Shown: in pieces, positions 22,166-32,657 of the stretch
Layout: every line of letters begins with the position of its first letter
How positions within the stretch are numbered: the first letter of the stretch is position 1
NCBI GenBank assembly: GCA_018136815.1
Contig: CM030941.1
Location: forward strand, 403,528 to 467,527
DNA length: 64,000 nt
DNA from: Isochrysis galbana
Lineage: Eukaryota > Haptophyta > Isochrysidales > Isochrysidaceae
Direction of reading: 5' to 3'
The notes under the pieces: model-generated
Databases searched by the model: none
What the model was told of the DNA's origin: nothing
Seen by the model: the letters and a program-made list of their open reading frames with translations, nothing else
Program-made: the position numbers and the translations under genes

Positions 22166-23175
22166 TCACCGAGCCGACCGGCCTTCCATCAATTTGAAGA
22201 AAGCGGCAGGCCACAGTGCACGCAGCAGCATGGCACCGCGCGCGTACGCTGGCGCCGGCACAATCTGCGGCGACCCAGCCGCCACCCCGTCGGCAATCAA
22301 CTTGGCGAGCTCGACGGGATCCATCCCCTTCTTCGCATTGTCGTCGGCGGTCCCATCCCCGCCGATAGAAGATGCAGCATGATCGGTGGCAATGTAACCA
22401 GGTGCGACGAGGGTGACGCCCACCAGCTTGGACGCCACCTCCGCACGCAGCGCATCACAGTAGCCCACAAGTGCCGCCTTGGAAGCTGCGTAGGACCTGC
22501 AATGCGAATCAAGTAGACATGAGCTGTCGAAATCGGCCCTAGCTCGCACGAAGGCAGGTGACATGCACTATTGATTATGTACGACCGGGGCATCCAGCAG
22601 GCCATGCAGATAGGTAGCTTTTGCGCAAAGTGGTTTATGTGCTGGCACGAGGCTCACGAGCGCTGCGGCTGGCCGAAGAAGCCCTGGACGGAGGAGACGG
22701 CGACTACGGCGCATCCGTCCCCCATCTCGAGCATTGGTGGCAGGGCCTCGCGGATCAAGGCGACGCTTCCCTCGAAATTGGTCGCCATGATTCGGCGGTG
22801 CGCCTCGGCGGACGTCTCGACAGCCGATGTGCGCTGCCCGAGGCCTGCATTGCAGATGAGCACCTGTATTGGGCCGCCGAGGAGTTGAGCGGCTTGATTC
22901 ACCTTGTCGCCCAGCTCGGTCGCCGTCTCGCCCGCCAAATCGAGCGGGAGCACGTGGACGAGCTGCGGGTTTGCGCACGATTCCGCAACAGCCTGCAGGC
23001 GCTCCTGCCTCCTCGCGGCGATAGCGAGGGTGGCGCCGCGCGCAGAGAGCTCTCGCGCGAGCGCTTCGCCCAGTCCCGACGATGCGCCCGTCAGGAGCAC
23101 CCGCTTTCCCGCCCAGAACGCCCCTGAGGACGGAGAGCACATCAGCAGGGGCATCGCCAGCCACACGCTGCGCAT
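22166..23175 (-). CDS. Short-chain dehydrogenase/reductase, DHRS7B-like
   Basis: Two exons, 23175-22658 and 22496-22166, joined in phase 2 (donor GTGAGC, acceptor TTGCAG), giving 282 residues. A hydrophobic N-terminus (MRSVWLAMPLLMCSPSS) may anchor or target the enzyme. Classical SDR motifs: cofactor loop TGASSGLG, ICNAG, catalytic serine in VVAVSSVQG, and YAASK (Tyr-Lys pair) formed right after the splice junction. VAPGYIATD follows. The SSVQG...RSSYAASKAAL context and the length fit the DHRS7/7B group, which acts on lipid or steroid carbonyls with NADP(H). The substrate is not predictable. The intron is about 160 bp. Its 5' flank is shared with the divergent CacyBP gene. Confidence 0.88.
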
Positions 23176-24135
23176 CCCGCTCGCCGCCGACGAGGGCGAG
23201 GAGACGGAGGGAGTTGGGTACGAGAAATCTGGATAGGAGTACTCTAGAGATTACTTAAATGTGGAAAGCGGGTGGCCGCGGGAGGGGGGGGGAGGGGAGC
23301 GCGGGGGGGGGGGGGGGGGGGGGGGCTCTCCCCGCCAGAGCCGACGGGGCATGGTTCGATGAGAATAAGGAGAATACATATGAGAAAACGAGGAAACTGA
23401 GATGGGGGAATGCGGCTGTGTGTGGAAGCTGTCCAGCTTTCATTCTTATGAACGGACGAAACGCGAAACGCTGAGTAAAGACCATTAGCGCGAGGTCACG
23501 CGCGGGCGGCTGGGCAGCCTGTGCCAGTACGGCCTCCATGCTGCTGGAGTCCGAGTGCAGCATGCTGTGTGCACAGGATGATGGCGCCCCACACGCCACA
23601 CGGACCTCGGCCACCAACGCCGGCCTCGCGCTCCATCTAGGAGCGCCGCCCACTGGAGGCGCGGTGCGGCGGGCAGCTGCCGAGTGCCGAGGCACCTCGG
23701 CGCACGATCGGCTGCGTCCTCTTCCTCCTCATTGCGCGCGCCGCGCGCGCGCGAGGCACGGTCGGGGTTGGGGTTGAACATGGGGATTGAGGAGAGTGAG
23801 GGGAGGAGGGAGGGGGGGGGGAGCGGGAGCGCGCGGCCGGAGAAGAGGGAGGAGCGTCGCGCAAGTCGCAAGTGGCAAGTGGCAAAGGGGCAGGCCCGCC
23901 CCACCGGTATCACTGTTTTTTGGACTGTTTTTGGCTGTGTTTCTATGAAAGCCCAAAACAGCCTGTGTTTGCTGTGTTTGGAAACCTTCTGGCTGTGTTG
24001 CCCACCTAGGGCGCGGACCTTGTACATACGAGTACATGTTAGAACTTGTACGAGTATATATTTATTATTACTGCTAGTACTCATGTAACCTATATAGTAG
24101 TACACCAGACAGCAGAGGGGGAGGAAGCTCACGGG
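23176..24135. promoter_or_regulatory. Region between divergent SDR and CacyBP genes
   Basis: A 960-bp region containing a G run of more than 20 (about 23303-23326) and a Ctg/tgtttt-rich block (23920-24005) with near-repeats of tggctgtgttt. It must hold both promoters. No conventional core motif was identified, and the long open frames on both strands lack recognisable protein features. Confidence 0.35.
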
Positions 24136-24816
24136 ATGGGCCCCGCTGGCCGCCGCGCCGAGTGGGAGGCCATTGCGGCGGAGTGCGAGCGTCTCCTTTC
24201 CCTCTCACGCCGAGAGCGAGTGCGCCAGCTGCTCTCGTCGCAGCGGGAGCATGCTAGAGCGGCCGCCCGCACACCCTCGACGTCGCCGTCCACCACCGCC
24301 ACCCAGCCCTCCACCGGCTCGGCTCCTCGTGCGAGAGAGCCATCCTCGCCCTTCAGCTCTTACGCTTGGGACCAGAGCGCAAAGATGATCAAGATCTACT
24401 TGCCTCTTGAGGCAGCCGCACAGCTCGACAGTGACGCCGTCAGGGCCAGGTTCGGCCGAGAAGATGTCTGCATCGACGTCTGCGGCCTGCCGGGCCCACC
24501 ACACAATCGCAGATTTGCGGTGCGCTTGGGCGGCCAGGTAGAACCCAATGCGTGCTCGTGGGTGCTCAAGCCGCCCGGCACGTTGCTGGTCAAGCTCCGG
24601 AAGGCGGATGAGGGCAAACAGTGGGAGACGCTCGACGACTCGGCGGCTCGGAGGCGTCGAGAGCGGGAGGAGCGTTCTAAAAGCAATGAGGGCAAGAGCA
24701 CCGCCGAGCTCCTCAGGGACATGTATGCTGAAGCTGATGACGAGGATCGCGCAAAGCTCGCTCATGCCTGGGAGGTCGGACGCGCAAAGCGTGAGGAGGA
24801 CGCTAGACTGCGATGA
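24136..24816 (+). CDS. CACYBP: Calcyclin-binding protein / Siah-interacting protein orthologue
   Basis: Adaptor that in animals links Siah-type E3 ligases to Skp1 and binds S100 proteins; a CS-domain co-chaperone fold. Intronless, 226 residues (human 228). The N-terminal helical hairpin region (residues 1-45) contains ECERLLSLSRRERVRQLL. The CS domain starts at SSYAWDQSAKMIKIYLPL and includes EDVCIDVCGLPG, RFAVRLGG and LLVKLRKADEGKQWETL. The C-terminal SGS-like helix has ELLRDMYAEADDEDRAKLAH, then AWEVGRAKREE. A longer frame upstream (from 24046) reads through AT-rich DNA, so the MGPAGRR start is preferred. The full-length match indicates an intact gene. Confidence 0.93.
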   Translation: MGPAGRRAEWEAIAAECERLLSLSRRERVRQLLSSQREHARAAARTPSTSPSTTATQPSTGSAPRAREPSSPFSSYAWDQSAKMIKIYLPLEAAAQLDSDAVRARFGREDVCIDVCGLPGPPHNRRFAVRLGGQVEPNACSWVLKPPGTLLVKLRKADEGKQWETLDDSAARRRREREERSKSNEGKSTAELLRDMYAEADDEDRAKLAHAWEVGRAKREEDARLR

Positions 24817-25544
24817 TACCGGATGGTAGCAGCACGATCGCCTCGACGGACGGAGGGCGTCGCGTGCAACACCAGCTCGTAGCTCAACGCAGGCGAGGAC
24901 GCGAGACATATGGCATTTTTCACTTCAACCAAGGAGGCCCAGACCGACAACCACTTGTTACCTTGACTATTGACTTTTTCAACTTAATGCGTGAGTGTTG
25001 GCAGGGAGTAGCTCTGCCCGTGGTCCTGGCGCAGGCCTACTATGGATCTCCTCTCACTATTGCTACCCACACACCCTTACTATGCTCCGTATTTGTCTGT
25101 ATTTGTATTCTACTTTTTAGTGTTAGTGTGATTGCGATTGCGACGTGAAATGAAGTCCAAAAAAGCGGTTCTGGAGTTTCAATTTAAATATTTAACGCAA
25201 TACCCCACCACACGCCCGCAGGAGCATGGTGGGACCTCGAGCGGGGCCATAGCGCACAACAAGCGGCGCAAAGGCAAAGGAATTCTTGGCCCCCCGCTCA
25301 CGAAACAAGTACTCGCTTCCAGGAAAGATGGAGGGAATCTTCGTTTTCTTCCCCTCCAAAGGGAACCTCGAACCCCTCAAGTTGCACCTTCTTTACTCAG
25401 TCCCCCCTGGTTGAGATTCTCCGCGCCAGCTCTAATCGACCTCCAGGCTCTGCAGGATCTAGGAGTGCGGAGCGATCAACGAGGGAGAGGCAAGATGGGC
25501 AAGGGCCAAGCCCCGGCCCTATCTGCCACCTGAATTGTGTCCCA
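24817..25544. other. Intergenic, no gene seen
   Basis: CacyBP 3' flank and unremarkable sequence. No coding signature recognised. Confidence 0.4.
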
Positions 25545-26095
25545 TCACCCCATGCAGGCCATCTGCCATCTGGGGACCTGAAGGTGGGCCGCACGCGCGC
25601 GCCATGCGCCATAGTCCCGTGCCGCAGGGAAGAAAGGAACCGGGTGGACAAGAAATGCCTGTTGTGTGCCTTCCGCGGTAGCAGCCGCGGCAGTGGCAGT
25701 GGTAGCGGGAGGGGCCTCACTAGGCGTCCTTGCACAACAGGCCTGTGCGGAACATCCTGATTTGCCAGCGGCAAGGACATCATTCAGAAGACCTCCCCAG
25801 CCGCCGTCGCCGTCGCCATGGCGCGAGCTCGATCGCCCCACCTCCACCTCCACCTCGAGGGCGTCCTCGACGCCCTCGTCCTCGTCGGCGTCGCCCGCAA
25901 ACAAGTAGGGCTCGGGATTTTCGGGCGGCAGTTCATCGTCTGACGGTAGACACTCGTCCCATTGGTGCATGCCGCCATCCATGCACCTCTCACTGCCCTT
26001 CAGACCCCCAGAGACCGGCGTGCTCATGGCGCCCAGGAGAGGGAGCCACGAAGCACCCTCGCGAGTGCTTCCCCCGGCGTTTTAAGAGATACAAA
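25545..26095 (-). repeat. Dispersed repeat with acidic coding segment (copy 2)
   Basis: The minus-strand frame begins MSTPVSGGLKGSERCMDGGM, then CLPSDDELPPENPEPYLFAG and an acidic DADEDEG run, homologous to the 9.43-9.62 kb copy. The 5' DNA (tcttaaaacgcc, gagggtgcttcg) is also shared. The rest of the frame is Ala/Thr-rich and not conserved between copies, so coding probably stops at a splice site or decays. No known domain. Confidence 0.45.
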
Positions 26096-26493
26096 GGTGA
26101 GGTGACGGCGGTGCCCCGTGCACATTTGGATTAATTAGTTCGCAGCGCGCGGGCACCCCTACGCATGCAGCGTGCGCAACAAGCGGGGGGGCGATATCAA
26201 GAGTGCCCACGCGACCCTCCTTTGGGGGGGGGGGGTATTGGCCTCCCCCTCAATACTATGATGCGTGCAACAAAGAGTACGGGGACAACGTGACACAATA
26301 AGGGATGAGGAGCTAGGGTGATGCCGCCACAGCACAGCGACTTCCATCTCCAGCGCCCCCCGTACCTCTCTCACCTGTTGACATTCAGAGGGCCGATGAA
26401 AGAATTGGAGAGGCTTCGCTTCTCTTTCTCCCTCGCAACGATTTCCACATGGTAATAAGTATTTTGTTGCATCCGGTCGTGGATCGCTGACGC

Positions 26494-27771
26494 TCAGCTT
26501 GTGCCTATGCAAACTCCTCGCGAGCCCATGTCCTCGTCGCCGCTTCCACTGCAGCGTCTATGTGATTCCCGCTGTCTCTTGCCTACTCTGCATGCAGCCT
26601 CTACTAGCTCCTCGTTCCCTTCCCTCACCTCGTGTGTAAGAGTAGTCGCTCCCTCACATAGCGGGCGATTCGGCCTCCTTTCCTTAGGGAACGCCTCACA
26701 CGCGCGTGTCGAGGTAGTTGCGACGTCCACCGGAGGGGCGGGCGTCGGTGGGGAGAGGACAGCCTCTGCCTGCTCAACGGACGAGTCCCAGCCAACATTC
26801 TCAGCCACTTGTCTAATGTTGATGTTGATCCGGTGGTGCTGAATCCACTCGGCGACGTGGCGCTCACGTTCTGCCCCAAGCTCGGAGGCGTATGCCTCGG
26901 CGGTCATGCTCGCTCTCACGCCCTCAGCAAAATATTCAGGGCACGTCCCGTCATAGATGCGCGCGACGCCGTGATAGTGCGAGCGTGACGCGCCTCCTTG
27001 CACGATGACATCGCCGGAGCGCAATAGGATGGGTATGGGCTCGACATCGCGCGTCTCGCCGCCCAAGAGGAAGAGCGCGCTTAGACCAAAGGAGAGCGAC
27101 ACAATTGGGGCGGACTGGTAGGGCTCCGCGTCATCGAGATGTCCACCTGTCCGGTCGGTTGGTGGGGCGGGCGCGCACCCGTCGAGAGTGAAGAGCGCCG
27201 GGCGACGCACGCATAAGGGGGAGCACCCGCAGGCAGCTCGCAGCATACCCATTGTGGACTTGGAGTGGTAATAGTTGACAATTGCGGCCTCGGGGCGAAT
27301 TGCGTAGCCGGCCGCGTGGGCGAGCTCGGAGGTAATTGCGCCGAGCTCTCGCGGGAACGGCGAGCGTCTGCGCGCGTCGTACCGCCTGGGCGTCCACTGG
27401 TAGTGGTATCCAAGCGTGACCCAGCTGAGCTTGTGCAGGAGCGAGTGGCCGGCGAGATGCGCGTCGAAGAGGCGCGAAACGGGCCCGTGATGGAGGAGCA
27501 GATTCGACTCATTTGGTGGCTCAGCCCACTCGCACAGCGCCGCCGCACACAGCCGCAGCTGCTGTAAAGGAGAGAAAGGAGAGCGCAGCAGACGGAAGCC
27601 TTCGGCACCCTCCAGCTCGTAGACGCGGGCGCTCTGCAGCCATCGCGCGGCGTCAGCGCGGGGAGGAAGCGCGCGCACACGCCCGTCCCAACGGTCCACG
27701 TCCACCACCTCCGCGTCGCTCGCTGACGCCACACGCCAGCGCTTCTCGGCCTGACGGTAGGCGGACGCCAT
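26494..27771 (-). CDS. ALKBH1: AlkB homologue 1 (Fe(II)/2-oxoglutarate nucleic-acid demethylase)
   Basis: ALKBH1 enzymes remove methyl groups from tRNA m1A and other methylated bases. Exons 27771-27249 and 27146-26494, 391 residues (human 389). The 102-bp intron (GTATGC...GACAG) keeps frame and has no stop, so an unspliced product is possible, but splicing restores the family alignment STMG|GHLDD. Motifs: LSWVTLGYHYQW, FPRELGAITSELAHAAGY, VNYYHSKSTMG, the iron ligands in GGHLDD and SHYHGVARI, SLSFGLSALFLLGG, LLRSGDVIVQGG, and the 2-oxoglutarate arginines in RININIRQV. The C-terminal 90 residues are an unconserved tail. An in-frame Met 18 codons upstream exists, but the sequence there is not conserved. 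It lies immediately downstream of a methyltransferase relic. Confidence 0.9.
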   Translation of the reverse strand: MASAYRQAEKRWRVASASDAEVVDVDRWDGRVRALPPRADAARWLQSARVYELEGAEGFRLLRSPFSPLQQLRLCAAALCEWAEPPNESNLLLHHGPVSRLFDAHLAGHSLLHKLSWVTLGYHYQWTPRRYDARRRSPFPRELGAITSELAHAAGYAIRPEAAIVNYYHSKSTMGMLRAACGCSPLCVRRPALFTLDGCAPAPPTDRTGGHLDDAEPYQSAPIVSLSFGLSALFLLGGETRDVEPIPILLRSGDVIVQGGASRSHYHGVARIYDGTCPEYFAEGVRASMTAEAYASELGAERERHVAEWIQHHRININIRQVAENVGWDSSVEQAEAVLSPPTPAPPVDVATTSTRACEAFPKERRPNRPLCEGATTLTHEVREGNEELVEAACRVGKRQRESHRRCSGSGDEDMGSRGVCIGTS

Positions 27772-27847
27772 CGCCACGAGAGTCGCCGCCGTCTCAGTGC
27801 CAAAAAAAAAATACTCTGGTAGCACTGTGAATACCTCAGTATCAGTA

Positions 27848-28930
27848 CTACCTCAGCAACCCACGTGGGGAGCGTTCTCTCAAGCTGGCAGCGGCTTGGG
27901 AAATTGCCCAGTCCACCGTGAAGTCGAGCGAACGCGACGCCCTGGCTTCGCGCGCATAACGGCGCAAGACCGGCATCCACTGAGCTGCCATTGCACCGGC
28001 AATGCCCACATAGGCACATAGGTGCGGCTGCGAAGGGCGAAGGGCGCCACGGTGCCACGGTGGGGCGACAGGCGACGGCGACGGCGATAGCGATAGATCC
28101 GCCATAGCGGATAGACGTGCCTCGACAATCTTCGAAGGCTACAAGGACGGGGGTGAAGCAGTCAGGTACATGCCAGCTGCTTTTTATGGCCCGTGCCGTG
28201 TTGCCACGGCTGCACAAACTGCCGCGGTCGCAACCCGCAACCCCCCGACTAAGGCTAAGGCAGAGGCTTCCACGTGCATTCGAGGATTTCCGACAGCAAC
28301 GAAAGGCGCGTCAGCGCTTGCCATGGCGAGGAAGACTCTAGCGGCGGATTTGAGAGCCTGGCGACGTCCCGGTTCCCGATCGAGCCACTAGCAACTCACC
28401 GCCGACAAATACGTGCACGGCGGATGCGCGACCACGAGGTCCCAACGTCCCAACCGAGGTTTTGAATGTGAAGATGTGAAGAGCATCTCCGCGGAAGGGG
28501 GGGTGTAGTCGATCTCCGACGGCCGTAGATCGCACGTCGCGACGTGCGCTCCGGCGAGTATAAACATCGAAGACACGACCCCGTTAGCTTCACTGACGAC
28601 AAGAACGCGGCGTCGAGGTCGAGGAATCCCCTCTGCCGCGTCGAGCGTCACGGCGTCGTGGTCGTGGATCGCCGCTAGCTCAGCGCAAAGCTCGTCAAAA
28701 TAGGCCGGCAATACAGCAGATGGTGCTGAATGAGTGCTCGCGTCCGGCCACCGCAAGGCGAGAGCAGCTTCGGCGAGATGGTGAGGCAATAAGATGACGG
28801 AGGAACGAGGAACCGCTAGCCCGGGCACGGGAGGCCCCAGAATCTTCAGATTTTTCTTATCGATGCGCCCACGCACTGATAAAGGCGAAGGTGGCCGTTG
28901 ATGCAAAGGAAACTCACAAGGAGAAGAGCA
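27848..28930 (-). pseudogene. Decayed second copy of the retroelement methyltransferase region
   Basis: Homologous on the minus strand to the chromovirus segment 46.45-45.70 kb: upstream linker (ILLPHHLAEAALALRWPDA, AYFDELCAELAAI); SAM-binding region RVLVVSEANGVVSSMFILAG and CDLRPSEIDY; catalytic WDLVVAHPPCTYLSAVS; GNPRMHVEA; QFVQPWQHGTGH; and the closing AMADLSLSPSPSP...GIAGAMAAQWMPVL. Stops and frame changes interrupt it (for example a stop right after the LSAVS motif). No LTR or RT is seen beside it. It ends about 75 bp upstream of the ALKBH1 start. Confidence 0.75.
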
Positions 28931-29081
28931 ACAGTCAACAGTATAACAGTATGTAGTGAACAGTATGTAGTATGTAGTGCGTAGTACTAGGAATAGGAAT
29001 TTGAGTTGGAGTAGCTCAGTACGAAGTAAATTTACTTCCCTATATATTTTTGTTCTGTCCGTCCTGCGGCGGCCGGCCGCG

Positions 29082-31088
29082 ATGGGCGCGGCGGCGCGGC
29101 GGCATCGCCTCTGGCCTCTGCTCTGGCTCTATGCTGTGTGCGGTGAGGAGACAAGGCCGGAGGATCGATGGTTGAGCAGGGGGCCACGCCGCCGTCTCTG
29201 GGAGCACTGGATGACCCGGGCTACGCCCACAGATGGCTGCGTGCGCGAGCAGCGTGCAAAGACCAATCTGCTACAGCTTCTACCAAGCCTTCCTGGCGCC
29301 GACCTGAGCAAGGACGACGGGCGGTGCAGCCGGCGGTACGACACGATCAACGCCGCATGGAGTGCATGTCTTGACGAGGTCAGTGCCCCAACCGTCTCGT
29401 GCCCTCTCCTCGGCGTGCACGACGCGAGCGTGGGGACAAGGTAGAGATGGTGCAGCTATGCCTGTGCAAGCAGTGTGAGCGATATGAGCAGTGCGAACGG
29501 GGACCTCGCTGGTCGCTGTGTAAGTGCACTGAAGGTCAGAACCCACGGGGGCCTGCTCGCACATCCTGGGGCCCGCGTGGTCCATCAACGCACCGTTGCG
29601 CGTATGCTGCCATGAGGCCGGGCGCTCTATGCACTCCCACAGCCCCAGCAATGTACGGCTCAGACCGCCCCGTCATCCCCCGTTACGTTTTCCGAGAACC
29701 GCGTCTCACCTCCACTGTCTCCCCCTTGCTCAGCCACGCTGCACGGGTGTTGTGCGCGACAACGGTATCTATTGCTCAGGCGTGAGGAAGGCGTTCGAGC
29801 TGCGGGGAGGTGGCACTGAGCCTTCGAGGCGTACCAACGCTTGGGTTTGCGGCAAGCGCCTCGCGGAGACGGAGATCGCCGAGAAAGCGGCCCTCCCGCC
29901 CAATAGCGGCGCTAATATGGAGGAGGGCTTCCTGTTCATCGTGCACGGAGGATGCGCCCGACCTGGCTACAACTGCACCCATGTGCTCGAGTTGCGCGAG
30001 GCGGTTGGATCGTTGCGTGCGATTCCGATAGGGGGGCGCCCGATCGCAGTTTTATCTGATGGTGCGATCCCTGCGTCTTTCCTCACTTCTGAGCTGGGGA
30101 TCAACTACGTATGCCCGCTCAATAGGCAGCGCGGCGGAGCAAGGGACAGCCTGCAAGAGGACCCAAGCCCGATCGATGATGACCCGCGGGTGAAGAAGGT
30201 GAGTTTTAGTGGGTTGCCTCTCTGTGCTTGCGGTTGAGCTAGTCTAGGTCACAGCCATGGACTAGGCATCGATCTCCCACCCCACCCCACTCCACCCGTT
30301 GGTTGGCGTGCGGACATCGCTCTCCCAGCCGTGTCCTCATGGTCCTTTTCCGTCCCGCTCCCCTTGGGCAGCTACGTGCATATCCTCAGTCGCCTTTTGA
30401 GCGCACCATCTTCCTCGACGGCGACACCTACGTCCGCTCGGTAGACGTACTACAGCTCTTCAGCCTGCTGCATTCTTTTGATCTGGCGGCCGCATTTGAA
30501 TGTTGCCGATTGCGCTGGGCCGAACCCAGGCTGCCTTACGACAGGACGGGCTTAATGCGGGGGTGGGAGATGCAGACCGGCGTGATGGCTTATGCAAGGT
30601 GAGCCGCCGCTCTCTATCATGATGTGTAGAAATGGGAGACTGATAGCCAGCCCTGGTCCTACGTGTTATTCTAGTCCTTGCCCCTGCCTGCTCTCAAGCA
30701 CGGCACATGCTCCCACAGGAACGCACGCACACTCTCCTTTTGGACCGAGACATCTAGGATATACCTCGAACGAGGCGGCTCCTATTGGACAGCCCGCTCT
30801 TCGGGTGAGCAAGGCGCCGCAACGCTCGCGCTCGCCTCTACCGACATTCGTTTCTTCCCCTTGCCGCCTGCCTTCAACGCACGGCCATACACCATGTTCC
30901 AGTGGGCACGTGTTTTTGGCACCGCCGTCTACCACGGCAAGGAGCTCTGGCGCCGCCGCTACGATGAGGGAGCGCCGCTTGCGGGGCAGCAGGCTGAACC
31001 CAACGACATGGTGGCGTACCGCCTAGCACGAGACTGGGCCCAAGCGGCCGACGGGATTCGGAGGCATCATGGAGAGCCTTATCGCTAA
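29082..31088 (+). CDS. Putative glycosyltransferase (nucleotide-sugar type) with signal sequence
   Basis: Four exons: 29082-29378, 29734-30198, 30372-30598 and 30719-31088 (TAA), phases 0, 0 and 2, total 452 residues. The N-terminus (MGAAARRHRLWPLLWLYAVC) is a signal peptide or anchor, so the protein is secretory. Exon 1 has several Cys/Trp positions. Exon 2 carries RDNGIYCSGVRKAFEL and an NCT glycosylation sequon. Exons 3-4 carry SPFERTIFLDGDTYVRSVDV with a D-x-D metal and nucleotide-sugar motif, LLHSFDLAAAFE, MQTGVMAYAR and a C-terminal DMVAYRLARDWAQAADGI. This pattern (LDGDT, then a tolerant acceptor region and an E/Q-rich end) is that of Golgi glycosyltransferases with a GT-A fold. Sugar and acceptor are unknown. 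Confidence 0.75.
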
Positions 31089-31526
31089 TGTGCTAGGTAT
31101 GAGATTACTTGTCATAGTGGCATCTAAGGATGGCTGAGGCAAGGTAAAGGGAGTAGTCCAAATGCAAGAGGTGTGCGCGTGAATTTGCCTTCCCCAACTA
31201 CGCTATCGCATAGCTTAAACTTTAGACTTTAGCTTCCCTATGATAAAAATATAAAATATACCAGAGGAGCTTTGACCACCAAAAGAAAACTCCCCCCCCC
31301 CCCCCCCTTTTTTTTTATCTGGTAGGTTTGCGGGTGTGAGCCGCTGCTGTCCTGCCGGCGCGCCCGCAGCGGTGCGGGCATCCCTCAGCCAGCCGGAGCG
31401 AACCTCGCGACGGCGTGCGTGCAGGCGTGCGGCAGGCACGAGTGGTCGCCTGCTGCGATTCTCTTCCGCCGCATACCTCACCTTCTCCTCAGCCTCGAGC
31501 CGCGCGACACGGTTTCCTTTGGGCTA
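31089..31526. other. Intergenic, no gene seen
   Basis: Contains a C run followed by a T run (about 31291-31316) and AT-rich sequence near 31240. No coding signature. Confidence 0.4.
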
Positions 31527-32003
31527 ATGGCCAAGCGGGAGCGAGACCCCATCTGCGAGGTCTGCGGCCATTGTCACGTACAAGGCGTCAAATGTTCGAT
31601 CTGCGGGCACGTAGGAAAATATATTGTGCCAGGTGGGCCCAATCGGCCGAATCGGGGTGCCATCCCGCCAGTGCCACCAGGCCCGATGCACAATCCGAAT
31701 CGGACACCGCCGACCATCGAGGGGTTAACGGTGGGAAACTTCCAGCAGGCTCTGCAGAGCTTCTTCGACCTGCTACCTCAGGCGGCCGCGCAGGGGCTCC
31801 CGCCTGAGTTGTGCAATCTGGACCGGCTCAAGGTGCTGCTCGATACGCTTCCGGACTATCACTCCACGGACGAGCAGCCATCCTATGTCATGGCCATAGA
31901 GTGCCGGCCCGTAGTGTGTGCATTGGCTAAGCTCCTCCCAAACTTTGCTGCTTGGCAGCACGTCAATTGGCTCGGATTGGAGCAGACAGGAAATACTTCA
32001 TAA
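31527..32003 (+). CDS. Small zinc-ribbon-like hypothetical protein
   Basis: 158 residues, no intron. The N-terminus MAKRERDPICEVCGHCHVQG, then VKCSICGHVGKYIV, has paired CxxC motifs and histidines suited to one or two zinc ions. The middle is proline/asparagine-rich (VPPGPMHNPNRTPP). The second half (LTVGNFQQALQSFFDLLPQA, CNLDRLKVLLDTLPDY) looks helical. I do not recognise the family. The start is chosen at the ATG directly before the zinc motif. It could be a host gene or a transposon-associated ORF. Confidence 0.5.
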   Translation: MAKRERDPICEVCGHCHVQGVKCSICGHVGKYIVPGGPNRPNRGAIPPVPPGPMHNPNRTPPTIEGLTVGNFQQALQSFFDLLPQAAAQGLPPELCNLDRLKVLLDTLPDYHSTDEQPSYVMAIECRPVVCALAKLLPNFAAWQHVNWLGLEQTGNTS

Positions 32004-32657
32004 CGCATCGCGCAGGATGAATCGAGCTTGCATGCAATTAGACAGACTACGTGTTGGTGGTTGGTGGTGTCGGTTGTTCAAGTGCTGATTCGTTGTGATA
32101 GTTCAACTAAGTTAAACGAGTAGTTATGCTCCGCGTTTCGCGTCTTAGAGAGCCGCCCTCTAGATTTTCCCAGTGAGAGCAGCTCCCTGTCTCGCCCCAT
32201 GCCCCGTCATCCATATCCCACCCCCCACAACTAACTGTCCGAGGTTGGTTAAGCAATACTCAATCCGCACTATGCACTATGCAATGACAATGACAATGAC
32301 AATGGCAATGACAATGGCAATGGCAATGACAATGGCAATGAGAGACTGAACCTTCGATCAGGTTCGGGGTTTTCTCCGCCCTCCCGCCTCCCATGGCACC
32401 CGAGAGACTTCAAAAACATCTGAAGATTCTACGCTAACACCTACTATGGGCTAGGTATATATACTTACCACCCTATCGTCACCGCCCCTTGTCCCGCTTC
32501 AGATTTTCCCAGTGACCAGTGAGAGCAGCTCCCTGTCTCGCCCCATGCCCCGTCATCCATATCCCACCCCCCACAACTAACTGTCCGAGCTTGGTTAAGC
32601 AATACTCAATCCGCACTATGCACTAAAAAAAAACTTTATAATATTCTCGCCTCGCCC
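32004..32657. repeat. Direct repeats of about 120 bp and a CAATGR minisatellite
   Basis: A segment starting agattttcccagtga at about 32163 and ending cactatgcacta at about 32281 is repeated almost exactly at about 32502-32625; the second copy duplicates accagtg internally. Between them, about 32280-32342, lies a hexamer array of caatga and caatgg. It resembles target-proximal repeats of a LINE insertion, and the LINE relic follows at once. Confidence 0.55.
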
